A stretch of 64,000 nt of DNA from Lamellibrachia satsuma (GCA_033239005.1 BSQZ01000107.1:704501-768500), one strand, 5' to 3'. Shown: positions 48,567 to 61,253, numbered from the stretch's first letter. A program made the numbers and translations. The notes: generated by a model from the sequence alone, not told the origin.

Positions 48567-49719
48567 CTAGTGGGGGCGGAAGTACTCGGTACTCGAGTAC
48601 ATTTTTTAAGTACTCGAACTCTTACTCATATAACTTATGGGTCATGTACTCGTACTCAATGTGCTCAGATTGTATGAATACATCTGAGTACTTAATATAA
48701 TATGCTGTGAAAATTTACGTATTTGTAGTTAACAAATTGAAACTTTCTTGAAGTATTTAAACTTTTTTTTAATACTTTGTAATTTCTGATTAATATGACT
48801 ATAATACCACCTAGTCCTAGACTCCCAGTACCTCCCGAGACAGTTACCCCCTTACCATCCCTACACCCCAAGGTGGCATTCTCCCATGACCATGAATGTG
48901 ATACAAAAAAAGGACAACAGACAGCATATTTTCCCAGTCAGAAACACCCATTTAAACAAACAACCCTAGGCTGCCAGTCCAGGCCATTATCCCTGTTTGT
49001 TTAATTAAGCCACCAGGATGTCCACAAAGCGCCATTCATCAGTTAATCCATCAGTTAGCCATGGAATGCTTTTAATGCCGCCAGGAGACCATGCCACTGG
49101 GCACTGGCTGACAGTGCTAATTGCTAAGAACTGCAAGTATAAGTATAATCTGGTGCCATCAGTCTGACTAAAAAGTACAAAGGTGATTTTGAGCATGTTA
49201 TATTGCATGTGTTAACCCTCTCAACAACCAGTAGTCAAAGAGCAGAACAAATAAATTGCAAACTTCTAATATAAATAGATTACAAATTGCAACACTGCCT
49301 TTGTGCACCCAAAGAAGACAAACTGAACTGATGTGTCAGCAGGTAAATCGGTCTCATGCACGTGGTCTCTATTCGAAACAAGGACAAACTTTATTCAACT
49401 TGATTTAATGGGTATTATTATATCAAAGCATAATAAATTATGGTTTATGAATTCTTAATTGCAGTTAGCAAGGGACTCCAAGCAAAAACTGAGCCATATC
49501 ATGTCTGTATGTTTGTAAAAACTGAGTAATACCATGTCTGTATGTCTGTGAAAGGTAACCGTATGTTTGGAAATGGAAATGTCATAAAAAATGTATTCGT
49601 ACTTTGACTCGTACTCGTGAGAATGTACTCGTACTCAGATTTTAGTATTTTACTCGTACTCATCCATCACGAATGTACTCGTACTTGTACTTGTGAAAGT
49701 GTACTTGGTCCCAGGTCTG
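48567..49719. mobile_element. hAT-like insertion specific to duplication copy A
   Basis: Terminal zones rich in GTACTCGTACTCG in opposite orientation bound 1.15 kb that is absent from the equivalent site in copy B (near 63060). Boundaries are good to about 10 bp. Confidence 0.6.
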
Positions 49720-49944
49720 GCGAGTACGCATTAGACAACTACTACTACTCTACTAACTACTTTGTGTTGCTTTCAACGTTCTCGTAGAAGTCGTGTGAAA
49801 GTTCGTTACGTGCATTAATACACACAGCTACATTTCCCTAAAGGAACACATTCGCCACCTAGCGGGAATGCAGTGTTCGTTTAATTAAGGGAAAGTACAA
49901 AGATCTGCACCGGTTAACTGAACGAGTGTTTTATGTGGCATTGC

Positions 49945-50285
49945 AGACCAGGCAACAGCTGAATGGAGGAGATCTCCCGCTATATGGGGAGACATTGCAG
50001 ACATGGCAACACCTGAATGGAGGAGATATCCCGGTTTATGGGGAGACATTACAGACATGGCAGCACCTGAAAGTCCTGAATGGAGGAAATCTCCCGCTAT
50101 ATGGGGAGACATTGCAGACCAGGCAACACCTGAATGGAGGTGATCTCCCGCTATATTGGGAGACATTGACATTGCAGACATGGCAACACCTGAATGGAGG
50201 AGATCTCCCGCCATATGGGGAGACATTGCAGACATGGCAACACCTGAATGGAGAAGATCTCCCGCCATATCTGGAGACTTGGAAA
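49945..50285. repeat. 54-bp minisatellite, about seven units
   Basis: The unit core is GCAACACCTGAATGGAGGAG followed by a GGGGAGACATTGCAGACA part. Two units have short insertions. Copy B keeps only one trace (about 63325-63345). Frames on both strands are artefacts. Confidence 0.9.
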
Positions 50286-50744
50286 GTCTGGGACCGACAC
50301 ACGGCACTTGCAGCCACTTTAGCAACCCCGCCAGGTGTCCGTCTTGAGCAGTCTTCACTCACACCCCCAACAATCTACAGAAAGCCTCGTTGCAAACAGG
50401 GAGGTGCCACCTAGTGGGGAGTGCACAATTCGGTGTTCTGGATGGGATTATATATAGTCCGAGGGGACTGGATGTAGTGTAGCAGCATGCTGCCCAGGTT
50501 GAGGCAAAACTTATGGCTAAGAAACTCTCCCATGGGGAATATTTACAAACCATCATGAGGGACTACTGTAACAGTGCAGTGCAGCTTTCCTTGCTTCCTG
50601 GAGGGACATTTCTTTTGTTCTGTACACAAAGCAGCGTACATAAATATTGTTTTTATTAAATGTTCTCTCTACATTTACACTGTACTTAGCAGCGACGCAG
50701 ACACTCAATGTTTGACAAGTCAACAGATCACTGACAAAAATGTC

Positions 50745-50895
50745 AGACATTTTGTGTCCTGGTTTTCATGGACTAGGGCAAATATAGATAAGCTTCCTGT
50801 CAAGTGTCATGATATGTTATCTCTGATGGCCTGGTTTTCATGGACTAGGGCAAATATAGATAAGCTTCCTGTCAAGTGATATGTTATCTCTGATG
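50745..50895. repeat. Tandem duplication of about 65 bp
   Basis: GGTTTTCATGGACTAGGGCA... AGATAAGCTTCCTGTCAAGTG occurs twice. Confidence 0.85.
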
Positions 50896-51059
50896 GCTTT
50901 TATTCAAAACAATATCTTGAGTGTGGATGATTCATGATGCAACAAACTTACAAATAACCAGCCCATAGCAAGCACTCCCAAAGGAAGAGTGACTTCTAGA
51001 GAAAAAAATTTTCCCATCGAGATGGAAGCCTCTTCCACGCTTCGAGGCAGCTTTTCTGC

Positions 51060-51850
51060 CACAATGATTGAAGTGGCCAACAGAGCAGTGGTGATATTAG
51101 ACAGTATCATAACATTCATCACTCCGATTAGCCTGTCTGTTTAATATATAACATTGAGATGTTGGCCAACAGAGCAGTGGTGATATTAGACAGTATCATA
51201 ACATTCTTCACTCCGATTAGCCTGTCTGTTTGATATATAACATTGAGATGGTGGCCAGCAGAGCAGTGGTGATATTAGACAGTATCATAACATTCTTCAC
51301 TCCGACAAGCCTGTCTGTTTGATATATAACATTGAGATGTTGGCCAACAGAGCAGTGGTGATATTAGACAGTATCATAAAATTCTTCACTCCGATAAGCC
51401 TGTCTCTTTGATATTTACAAATGTTTAATAGACAGCGCAAGATACACATTTTCAGCACATAACATTATACAACTTTCTGCCAACAACTCAAAACAAAATT
51501 GACATGGAATGTCCACGAAGATACGAACAAACTAGAATGTGCCAAGTTTTCATACAATACTCTGACCGCCATCAATCAGCAAAATAATCCTAGAATGCCC
51601 TCACATCATAAAGTATTTTGCAACATTAATTTGCATAATTGAGGTGTGAATTAATATTTTTTTTCGAAATGCAAACATTTGTGCGAACCTGATCTCTGGC
51701 AGCACAAGAGAAAGTTTACGTATGAGAACTTACTCCTCAACTGACTTGGCCCGTCACAAATCAGGTTCACTGATGTTGAAATGTGTAGTGTGTGAATAGT
51801 TAACACAATGTGTAGTTTGTGAATAGTCAACACAATGTGCACAGTCGGTT
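51060..51850 (+). repeat. Duplicated block, copy 2
   Basis: Counterpart of 44430-45225. The roughly 94-bp unit is present about four times here, against two in copy 1. The terminal 27-bp array is short here (about two units) and longer in copy 1. Confidence 0.85.
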
Positions 51851-52344
51851 TAAAAAGACAGCATACAATTGTTAAAACCATGAAAAGAATTAACTCTGAC
51901 GTTAGATAGGATAATTTTTCGCGAGGTGGTCTGACATTAAATGAGCAAAACTATCAAATTGAGGAAAGATATTTAATATACAAGTGCAAAGTCCAATATC
52001 ACTCGCCACACATTGAAACGTATGTCAGCAAATGGCATTGTATAACCCCACTTACAAAAATGCCATTTTCATATTTTGAGTTTCTATCCATCGAGAGAGC
52101 CATGATAAAGTGTACTTATACGTATGATGTACACACGTTTCCCAGCATATATTAAAGTGTGTTCAACAATACAGGTCAAAGTGTTCTAAACAATACAACT
52201 TTTTAGAGATGCTCACAGAACGGATGCAAACAGTTCTGTTAAAGTTACCAATTTGTGAACAAATGTCACATTTATAGTGTTTCTCTCAAGTATGACATGA
52301 CATCAAATGACCAAGATGCATGGTATATGTTCTACATGTCACAC

Positions 52345-53397
52345 TTAGTGTTTCTGCCTAGTATGAATGCGACCATGTGCCAATAAATGATCACTTCGTG
52401 CGAACCGTGCACCACAAGTATTACACTGAAAGAATTTCTCTCCAGCATGGACATTACTAATATGTCTCTTTAAATTATCATTTCGTGCAAACTGTGCTCC
52501 ACAATTGTCACACTTGAAGCGTTTCTCCCCACTATGAATGCCAATTAAGTGTCTCTTTAACTGACTACTTTGGCCAAAAACTGCTCCACAAATGTCACAA
52601 TTGTAGGGTTTTTCCCCAGTGTGACATAACATGTGGCATTTTAAACCACCACTCTGCACAAATTGTAAGCCACATGTTTCGCACTTGAATGGTTTCACTC
52701 CAGTATGAGAAAGCTTATGACACTTCAAGTTACTCATACGAAGAAAACTTACCCCACAAGTTTCGCAATTGTAGGGTTTCACGGCGTCAACTTTCTTCAC
52801 ATCATGAGTAAGCAAATGTGTCTTTAAATGACCTCTACGAGCAAACACTGCTCCACAAATGTAACAATTGTAGGGCTTTTCCCCAGTATGAGAACGCACA
52901 TGATTCCTTAAGGAAGTACGGTCAGCATAGCGTGCCTCACAAGTGGTACATTTGAAGGGTTTCTCTCCAGTGTGTTTGCGCTTATGACACGTCAGTGGAC
53001 CACTCTGGGTAAACTGTGCCCCACAAATGTCACACTTGAAGGGCTTCTCCCCGGTATGAATGCGCTTATGACGCAGCAAAGAGCTACTGTGAGTAAACGT
53101 TGTTCCACAAATGTCACACTTGAAGGGTTTCTCTCCAGTATGAATGCGCACATGACTATTTAAAACACTAACGTATGCAAATGTCGCCCCACAAGTGAGA
53201 CATCCATAGGGTTTTTCACCGGTATGACAGCGCATGTGAATTTGTAACTTATTCTTTTGAACAAACTGTGCCCCACAAGCGTCACACATGAATGGTTTCA
53301 CCCCAGAGTCAACGTCCATAACTGACTTATTTGTTGACATAAGGTGAACCTCGTTTACCCAAATTATCAAAAAAGTGCACACCCCACTCAAGTACAT
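52345..53397 (-). CDS. C2H2 zinc-finger protein, 11 tandem fingers
   Basis: This is a single open frame of 350 codons with eleven C2H2 fingers (CxxC...HxxxH, some HxxxxH), most joined by TGEKP linkers. It is typical of DNA-binding transcription factors, and the target is unknown. The fingers start at FMCDACGAQF and end at HLLAHGRIH, close to the C-terminus. The linker between fingers 6 and 7 is long and atypical (HDVKKVDAVKPY), which may split the array into two blocks. The start is ambiguous: the second Met (MSTNKSVMDVD, at 53340) is more natural than the hydrophobic extension MYLSGVCTFL. Directly upstream, the same frame shows a finger start (LTCDKCG) cut by TGA, so the gene may once have been longer. 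No KRAB, BTB or other effector domain is visible. Confidence 0.82.
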   Translation of the reverse strand: MYLSGVCTFLIIWVNEVHLMSTNKSVMDVDSGVKPFMCDACGAQFVQKNKLQIHMRCHTGEKPYGCLTCGATFAYVSVLNSHVRIHTGEKPFKCDICGTTFTHSSSLLRHKRIHTGEKPFKCDICGAQFTQSGPLTCHKRKHTGEKPFKCTTCEARYADRTSLRNHVRSHTGEKPYNCYICGAVFARRGHLKTHLLTHDVKKVDAVKPYNCETCGVSFLRMSNLKCHKLSHTGVKPFKCETCGLQFVQSGGLKCHMLCHTGEKPYNCDICGAVFGQSSQLKRHLIGIHSGEKRFKCDNCGAQFARNDNLKRHISNVHAGEKFFQCNTCGARFARSDHLLAHGRIHTRQKH

Positions 53398-54439
53398 GAA
53401 CCAAAAGCATCAACCACATTTGTCACACGTCAAGGGGTGTACAAAATAGGATAGTTCGACGTCTTACATGATTGACCACACCAAACTTGCTTAATACTTC
53501 TTCAATTTCTTTGCAAATGAAGGTCTTAAAAATCGAAGTTGGAACTACCAGTAACTGTCCTTCATGTTACTGACACGACACCTGTGGTATGGCAAGCAGC
53601 AGAAGTTGTCATCTCATCTGAGTAGTGACAAATCAGTGTTTCTTACACCGTTGTAACATCCAAATGTTTTGACAGTTATTTCAGTTGGCTGTACACATCT
53701 GTCACATCTGTTTATAACGTCAGTGAGATAATGCTGATCTCCTGCAAGAAGTTGGCTGTACACGTCACGTCTGCTATGGTTGACACCTGAAATAATGTGA
53801 ACACTCTATTAATAGGACTACAGATTACTATATGCCAGCCTCGCCCACCAGGGCTGCTGAGTACATTAGCTCTAGCATACTGATCTAATGAAACGTGGAT
53901 GTGTACTTCGTCCCAGTTGATGTCTTAACCAATGATATCATAACACATCGGAAAATAGGCTTACATATGAGCACTTAGCTTTAATTGGCTGTGGACTGGT
54001 CACTGTTGGTCAGATGGGTAATGAGAGATGGTTCCATATTGGTTCTGGTTCCCAGAATCAAGACCAACCAAGACAGCAAGTGGAACAAAGTACATATGAT
54101 TCAGTGTAATTCCATTCCTTGTGTAGGACATATGCGAGGGATAGAGACATAGAGTAGTATACATGGGCCCTATTACCAGTGAAAACAAAATTACACCATT
54201 CATTTTGAAAATACAGTCTATGTCAACTCATATTCACCAAGATTTGAGAATATCACAACATTTTCTGAGATTTTAGAGAAAAAAACAGATTAATTTCCAC
54301 TGCACATTTTAGAAACACTACAGATTATATATGCACAATATGCATAAAAATATGGCCTGCGATAAAAATGGGCAAGGCTTGTTACTAAACATTTGCATTT
54401 GAATGCGACCATAAAACATTTATTGTCAGTTAATTTTTG

Positions 54440-54550
54440 CACCTGACATACAGTTCTATGTTATTGCTGTTAGTTAGATTCTGCACCTGACATACAGTTC
54501 TATGTTATTGCTGTTAATTAGATTCTGCACCTGATATACAGTTTTACGTT
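54440..54550. repeat. 47-bp tandem repeat, about 2.5 units
   Basis: CTGACATACAGTTCTATGTT repeats. Confidence 0.85.
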
Positions 54551-55079
54551 ATTGCTTAACAAGCCTCATATTGTTCACTATGGGTAGTTGTTTAATTCTT
54601 ACTCATCATTAATAAAACATCTACTTATAAAATGACTGACTTGTGAATCCAGTCTCACTCAAGCTCGTTGTTAAACTTTTAAAAGTGCTCTGTATTGAGC
54701 AGCGTTGGGTTCCTGATCAGTCAGAAGAGTATTACTGATGAGACAGATGTCAGAAGCTACTTTCTGACAGGTTTCTGACACCAGAAACTGCCAGTACCTA
54801 ATCTCTCTTATGGATGATATTGCTAATTATATGGCCTATTGGCTAGAGAAATTATATATTATTCATGCATAGAAAGAACAACAAAATCATGAGTAATATT
54901 ACATAAAATGTTACATTTTTAATTAACACATTCATTTATTAATAGTCTGCTCCGAGTCAAAGTTGCTAATAGATTCATAATTTAGTTCTAGATGTTTCCA
55001 GCACTCTGCAACATTCTATTAACTGACTTGTCTTAGTCTGTATGATGTGGTTACTACAACTGTATGGTGTTTTGGGGTC

Positions 55080-55353
55080 TCATTCAACTAGCCAGCCCTT
55101 TCAGAACATTATCGCCAAGCCGACCTTTATATGCTGGCATTGAGGGTGGTCACGGCCAGGATGCATGTCTTCCTCTTAGTCCCCAATTAAATGAGACGGG
55201 ACCGACATTAACGTGATCATCCGAGTCACGAGAGACACACAGTCTCCAATGTTGAGAGCCAGGTTATACACCAAACATACCGGTCCGGGTCTTCAACTCC
55301 GAACTTTGTCATGTAAAGCGGATGTGCTAACCACTATACTACTCCGTATCTCC
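55080..55353 (-). mobile_element. tRNA-derived SINE, minus strand
   Basis: Read on the minus strand, GGAGTAGTATAGTGGTTAGC and GGAGTTGAAGACCCGG form A- and B-box-like parts of a tRNA-like head, followed by a unique body. It is a different family from the 25346 element. Confidence 0.6.
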
Positions 55354-55598
55354 ATATAAAAGTAAATTGTAAGCAAGTGCAGCGCATTTTACGATTTCAT
55401 GTCAATCTGACATTCTCTACACAACAATTTAGCTGTTATTAGCCCTTTATGCACATGCATACAATTAATGTTTAACGTTCATCTCAAAGCTGCTAATATA
55501 GTTGATCATTTCATGTCAGTTTAGTCACATTATATATGTTATCCAGCAATCGGACAATCTCTACACAACAAATTAGCATAATATTATTAGCATGTTAG

Positions 55599-56925
55599 GA
55601 GGGATGGGGTCAAATAGTTATACACTTACCCAAATACAACTACAAATACAGCACTTTTTAAATTGTCAAATAGAACTACAAATACATTTCTTTAAATACA
55701 AATACATTTCTGTTCCATGTAGTTACTATTTACATATTTTTTGTTTTACATCTTTTGTCATCTTCTTTGTCACATCACATAAAAATGCCTGGGATTGTCT
55801 TGTGTGTAAATTATATTATCATTACATTCACACTCATTGCAACTTCACAAGTCGTGATTACATTTCACAAACATCAACTGCTGAAAGCGGTCATCACTGA
55901 GGTTGCACTGGTCAGGTCGGAAGATTTTTTTACAGCTACACTGATAAAGACAGCACAGAACACCTGGCCTTTATAGCATGACCACTGATTGACCAGTCAC
56001 ATGTAGAAAATGCATGCATTAAATATTGGCTTCTATGGTAAAGTTACAAGTTTCTTTCACTTCCCATTGAAATAGAAAGACATAACCAAATCAAGAAAAA
56101 GCCCCCAGCTAAGGCAGCTTAATTATTCTGTATGGTTGCACCACTGCCTTGATCTCCAAGGGAAACTCACAGGGGAGTCACGGATGGGCACGGACCAGTC
56201 ACTTTTCCCATAGACGAACATTATAACGTTCTTGCGTCTACATTGAAAATTTATCCTACAATTTTTTTATTTCACAGCACATGACAGACCCACTAAGACA
56301 CCTGGTGTGTGAAATTCGTGCAAATGACATACCTCCTTTTCGCACAAATTGCTTCAACGCATGACACCCATGCATTTCAGCAATGAAATTCACTGGTTTC
56401 CAAAATATGAGTACATCCTGCCTAATGGCCACTGTGTCCTTAGGTAACAAGTACACCAACTGACAAATGGCATCATTTCAAAGCTCAGATGCTACTGTGC
56501 ACAAAAACATCACTCACACTCACTTATTCACACAATTTCTGCTCTCACTAATATACAAAAAACTGCAAAATTAATTTTTTCCTAGGGACTCTTTATCGTT
56601 GTAATGGTGGATACATTCTGACTGTTGTCCGTGCCCAGCTGAGTAAACAATGTGCAAGGAAGCCAAGGGCACTTGTTTCATTGTGCCTTTCCTACAAATC
56701 TCATCCAGAATTTCTGTTTGTTACAAATGATGTTGTGTAGCCTGCATGTCAGTGTGCTGGATCTTTATCTCAGACTTCAGATAAAAGTGGTGCATTTGAC
56801 CTGTATTTGAATCAAATACATCAAATACAAGGAGCAAATACAAATACGTCAGTTTTGCAATAGGCAAATACAAATATGAACTTTGCTGTATTTGAAATAC
56901 AAATACGTATTTGACTACATCCCTG
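55599..56925. mobile_element. hAT-like element with AAATACAAATAC subterminal repeats
   Basis: The ends (G)AGGGATGGGGTCAAATA and TATTTGACTACATCCCTG are inverted, and the subterminal zones are rich in CAAATACAAATAC. The flanking octamers CATGTTAG and CTTGTTAA agree at 6 of 8, fitting an aged hAT target duplication. No transposase is recognised. Confidence 0.65.
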
Positions 56926-56965
56926 CTTGTTAAGTAGACTCATTTCAGTCCATTGTCAAGAAAGG

Positions 56966-57152
56966 AAGCCCAGTCAGTAGGGCTGTGGCTCACTATCAGC
57001 TCAAGCCCAGTCAGTAGGGCTGTGGCTCACTATCAGCTCAAGCCCAGTCAGTAGGGCTGTGGCTCACTGTCAGCTCAAGCCCAGTCAGTAGGGTTGTGGC
57101 TCACTATCAGCTCAAGCCCAGTCAGTATGACTGTGGCTCACTATCAGCTCAA
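56966..57152. repeat. 37-bp tandem repeat, five units
   Basis: AGTAGGGCTGTGGCTCACTA repeats just right of the hAT-like element. Confidence 0.9.
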
Positions 57153-57271
57153 AGCAGTAATTTGATTTTTACTTTGGACAGTAGTCGCTGTACTGAAACT
57201 AGTACTACTTTGGGCAGTACTGAAAGTTCAAATCTTCCTTGATACTGAGCCCCAACCTGCATAATGATATT

Positions 57272-57316
57272 TAACAAGATCCAAGCCAAAGGCCCAGATG
57301 ACAAGTGGACAAGGAA
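57272..57316 (-). mobile_element. Very short LINE 3'-end fragment
   Basis: TAACAAGATCCAAGCC followed by GGACAAGGAAGCC matches the first 45-50 bases of the 61006 copy. Confidence 0.5.
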
Positions 57317-57349
57317 GCCAATATTGCAATAATGGGAGCCTTTTACTGG

Positions 57350-59560
57350 CCAATCCTGCTTGTAACTACATTTCTATTGCTTAATCTTAACTTCAAGAAC
57401 TCCACAAAGAAATCCTTGCATAGCTTTTTATCGCCTTCCCAGTTGTCATTGACATATGTCCAGTCCACAGTCCTAACTCATTTCATTGATGTTCTCTCCA
57501 GTGTTATTGCTGGTATGCACTTACACCCCAGCCAGTTTCCTTCATGGTTTCCCAACTGTAACCTGTTGTTTTAAAATCTAGAGGCCTAGTGAAACTATGG
57601 TGTCACAATTATTTCTGTAATCATTAATATGTGCTAACAAATCAGGCAAATTCAAACACAATAATACACATAGTAAAAGTACTTGCATATTAATGGTGAC
57701 AAGATAATAATGCATTAATATATTGATTTTAAATTACAGTCTACACATTAAATAAAATGACACATCTGTTATAGTTTCTGATGTGTTACATGTCGGAAAC
57801 ATATTTCGGAAACGTATTTCTGACGGTTTTTGACACTTTAGACGTCAAAAAAGTATTTCTGGCGAGGCAGTAAATACCACGGCATGGTATTTATAGTCTC
57901 GTCAGAAACTTGCCAACCCTGCCTGGCTGTGCGCTGAATCCGTAGTAGATTATGGAACCATTGCCTGACCTATGAATAGACTGTTACAACAAGTTCAAAA
58001 TGTGCTCGGGAATGAGTACATTATGGAATCATTGTCTGACACGTGACAGACACTTGTGCCTGTGACTCCATTTTCACACTCAGTTATTTTAACATGGTTT
58101 GTGCTATGAAAGGCCACAGTGCATAGTCATATTACAATTTACAATGCTCATGTTAGTACATGTAATAGCGCTACTGCAATAAAGTAATATTTTAACAACC
58201 CTGGGCCTGGGGCCTAGCTGGAAGTCAGTTCCAAAATAATCTTTTCCCGTATTTTCGCCCACCACCTTCACGGTAACCGGATAAAACGGTATGTATAAGG
58301 TATTATCAACTGAACATGAGTTCTGAAGCAATTGTGACAATTTATTAACAGGCAAATCATCGTTGCTACTTACAGTATTAACTACTAGAATTCTACATGA
58401 AATTGAAAAATCCGCCAAGAATTCTGGTCGCTGTGTGGCTACATGTTGCGACGATCTCAGTTCCATCTGTCGGATGACGGCGGAACTAGCCTACGACTGT
58501 CCATTCCTTTCAGGTCACTAGTTGCCGAACCTGTTTTTGTGTTTCTCTCGCAGTGCCGCCAGCTCCTGCTGCAGCCCTGCGTGTCTGACAACAAGCGAGG
58601 CTGCTACGACGACGGATTGAAAGACGTAAAGGAAAACACACAAAGATCAAGATTAACGAAGAGTTTAAAAACCAGTGTTATAAAAATTACGAATCACATT
58701 TAAAACAACAATTGGTAGTAATCAACAACCGTCACAACAACAATCACCGCAGCAACTGGAACTAAACAGGATGGACCTGCATGGCCCGCTGGTGCTCATA
58801 AATTTCACTTATGTGTGAAATAGATAGGGGAAACTTTCAGAATAGCAACACTATTAATATTCATGACGTTGCAAATTTCTGGATTCCCGCAGACAAACCG
58901 CTACAATCATGGTGATCGATGTAACCTGGTGACTTGGAATTCAGAGAGATGACTCGAGACTTGACGGTAATTTATATGTTTACGTGGCAGTTTCTGACTT
59001 GCCAACAATTCTCCTATTACTCCCTGAATCGCCGCCTACATAATTTCAAGCATTGCTGTTTATTTAATATCTTTATTTAAACCTTTGAGATTGCTTCGAT
59101 TCATGCAAAAAAATCTAATCTGGGTTTATATGTACCCGAACTTGATTTTCGGGATTTTTCAGCATTTCGATTTTCACTTAGGTTAACAGTTTGTCTGATG
59201 ATTTCACACACAAAAAACTACATACAAAAGCACAAACGAGCTAGCATGTTGCAGTGTGTACTAATTAAGTAGGTTTGCTTCTTCGCTAAATTAATTTGAA
59301 ATGAAACTAGCAAAAATCTTATTGATTAAGCACCTTTAAAGTTAAGTTACTTCCTGAACATTACATGCACCACCATCCGCGACTGCATGACCACACCCCA
59401 AATGCCCGATAATTGTCAGAACGTAGCACATCGATCAACGCAGCAACATTACGTAAGTTCCACGTTTCAACGGGGTTATCTGATACGGGGGTGGAGATGG
59501 CCAAAGCAAGATGTCGCGACATGAAGGATACCCAGACCTTACTGCTTGATTTGGTTGACA
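57350..59560. other. Intergenic, no gene recognised
   Basis: A short GC-richer patch (58440-58625) carries an acceptor-like TTTCTCTCGCAG, but no homology or partner exon was found. Confidence 0.55.
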
Positions 59561-59639
59561 GAAGTCGAGCCCTGGGGAACATCGTGCCTGGTTGCATGCC
59601 AGTAGCACTGTTGGTGATAATGACGAGAAAGCCACAGAT

Positions 59640-59935
59640 AGATGTCAGGTTAAGCAGATATTTGCAGATTAGTGGATGTCAGGTTGAGCGGATACCTGCC
59701 GCTTAATGGATGTCAAGTTGAGCGGATACCTGCAGCTTATTGGATGTCAGGTTGAGCGGATACCTGCATCTTAATGGATGTCAGGTTTAGCGGGTACTAG
59801 CAGCTTATTGGATGTCAAGTTGAGCCGATACATGCAGCTTAATGGATGTCAAGTTGAGCCGATACTTGTAGCTAATGGATGTCAGGTTGAGCGGGTACTT
59901 GTAGCTAATGGATGTCAGGTTGAGCGGGTACTAAC
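59640..59935. repeat. 34-bp tandem repeat in duplication copy B
   Basis: Counterpart of 45300-45556 with a different order of variants. Confidence 0.9.
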
Positions 59936-60617
59936 ATAGGTGTCAATAATAGAAGTCAGACACAGCGTGCCAGACACACGAGGTGATGTCGCTCTGCTGG
60001 TCGTGCAGAGAGCATCGCGTTATTGTAGGGAAGACACAGTTGTCCTTCCCTGCGTCTATGCTGACCCAGAATGCCACTAGACCATCCGTGTACACTGAGG
60101 CAAAGTGAAGCTCGGAGAAGTGTGTGTGGAACACAAAGCCCGTGAAGCATCAATGCTATATTCGGACGTGAGACCACGTGCTGATTACATGGCCCTGGAA
60201 AAGAAGTATAACTGAAGAAAGTTCTTCATCGAAGCACGTCCAGAGCCAAGCTGAACAATTCGGCTAGCAAGATGAATCAGCAGAGCATATATTTGCTGCA
60301 AGGAGAACTCGATCGTGTGTCATTAGAGCTTAAATATTAGGGAGGATGGTATGGGAGGGATGGGGGGAGAGAGAGCGAGAGGGAGGAAGTGAGGGGGAGG
60401 AGAGAGAAAGGGAAGAGAGATATACCTCAACTAGTGAAGAAGTTTGACAAAGCCCTACATACATGGGTTAAATTTGTTAACTTGTAAAGAGAAAATGGGA
60501 ACTCGATCAATGCATGTAATGTCTAGATGGTCTTCAAAGAGCTAACGTTTCCGTAATGGCGCGACACGGGAATGTCTCGTTCGAGCAAACAACGTCAAAA
60601 GGAACGGCGCGAGCTAT

Positions 60618-60637
60618 TTACGTAACTTGTGACGTAA
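60618..60637 (+). promoter_or_regulatory. Paired bZIP-type sites, copy B
   Basis: TTACGTAA (60618-60625) and TGACGTAA (60630-60637) have the same spacing as in copy A. They lie upstream of the possible exon at 61499. Confidence 0.4.
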
Positions 60638-61005
60638 CAAAGCAAAACGGTCCGAGCGGACGGATAAGTTAGTTTATTTGTGATTACACCGATTGCAGCT
60701 TCTACGAGTTAAAATCGATTATTTTATCATGCTCCGCTCGAGGTTAACTGAAAAGCAAGCGAACGATATTGCCACAATAACTGAAGTGAGAATAAAAATC
60801 ACGTTGGAATCATCCACTCTTTATTAGCTTTATTGTCTCGTGTCAAATAAGAACTCCGTAGACGTTGCGGTTAAGACTAAGTTAATAATATTTGTTTGTG
60901 TGTGTGTAATCCCTGATATATAAGAAATGCTTAACTTTTTGGTATATGCTTCGAGGAGCATTGAGATGAGCCAATCGTGACGGGGCTTTTGAAACTGTTT
61001 CGGTT

Positions 61006-61253
61006 TAACAAGATTTGCCATCCAAGCCAAAGGCCCAGATGGCAAGTGGACAAGGAAGCCATTGGCTTATCGAGAGTCCATCAATGTTCATCTACTTATA
61101 ACCCGCCCTCCTGAGATATGTGTCAACCTTGTTTTTAAACATATTCACGCTGCTAACAGTTACACAATCTGTAGACAATTTGTTCCATTCATTTATTGTC
61201 CTCTGTGAGAACGAGTGCTTCGTGATGTCCAATCTACATTGATCCTTTACTAA
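61006..61253 (-). mobile_element. 5'-truncated LINE fragment with target duplication
   Basis: The 3' end of the CR1-like family (plus strand starts TAACAAGATTTGCCATCC) is inserted into copy B of the duplication. TTCGGTT stands on both sides (60999-61005 and 61254-61260), and copy A (about 46770) is the empty site. Confidence 0.8.

Larger units (their letters stand above)
45225..49960 (+). repeat. Segmental duplication, copy A
   Basis: This block matches 59565-63345 in the same order and orientation: a 34-bp tandem array, a block rich in CGCGTTATTGTAGGG-type sequence, a GA-rich tract, bZIP sites, the possible exon, and a GC-rich CCGTC repeat. Copy A has an extra hAT-like insertion (about 48567-49719) and a longer GT/GCGT microsatellite. 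By eye most blocks are over 90% identical. Confidence 0.9.

Noticed and set aside
49885..50414. Frames of about 160 codons on both strands
   Set aside because: They arise from the 54-bp array; no start context, splice site or known domain supports coding.
58443..58703. GC-richer plus frame with an acceptor-like site
   Set aside because: There is no homology, no downstream donor with conserved phase and no neighbouring exon.
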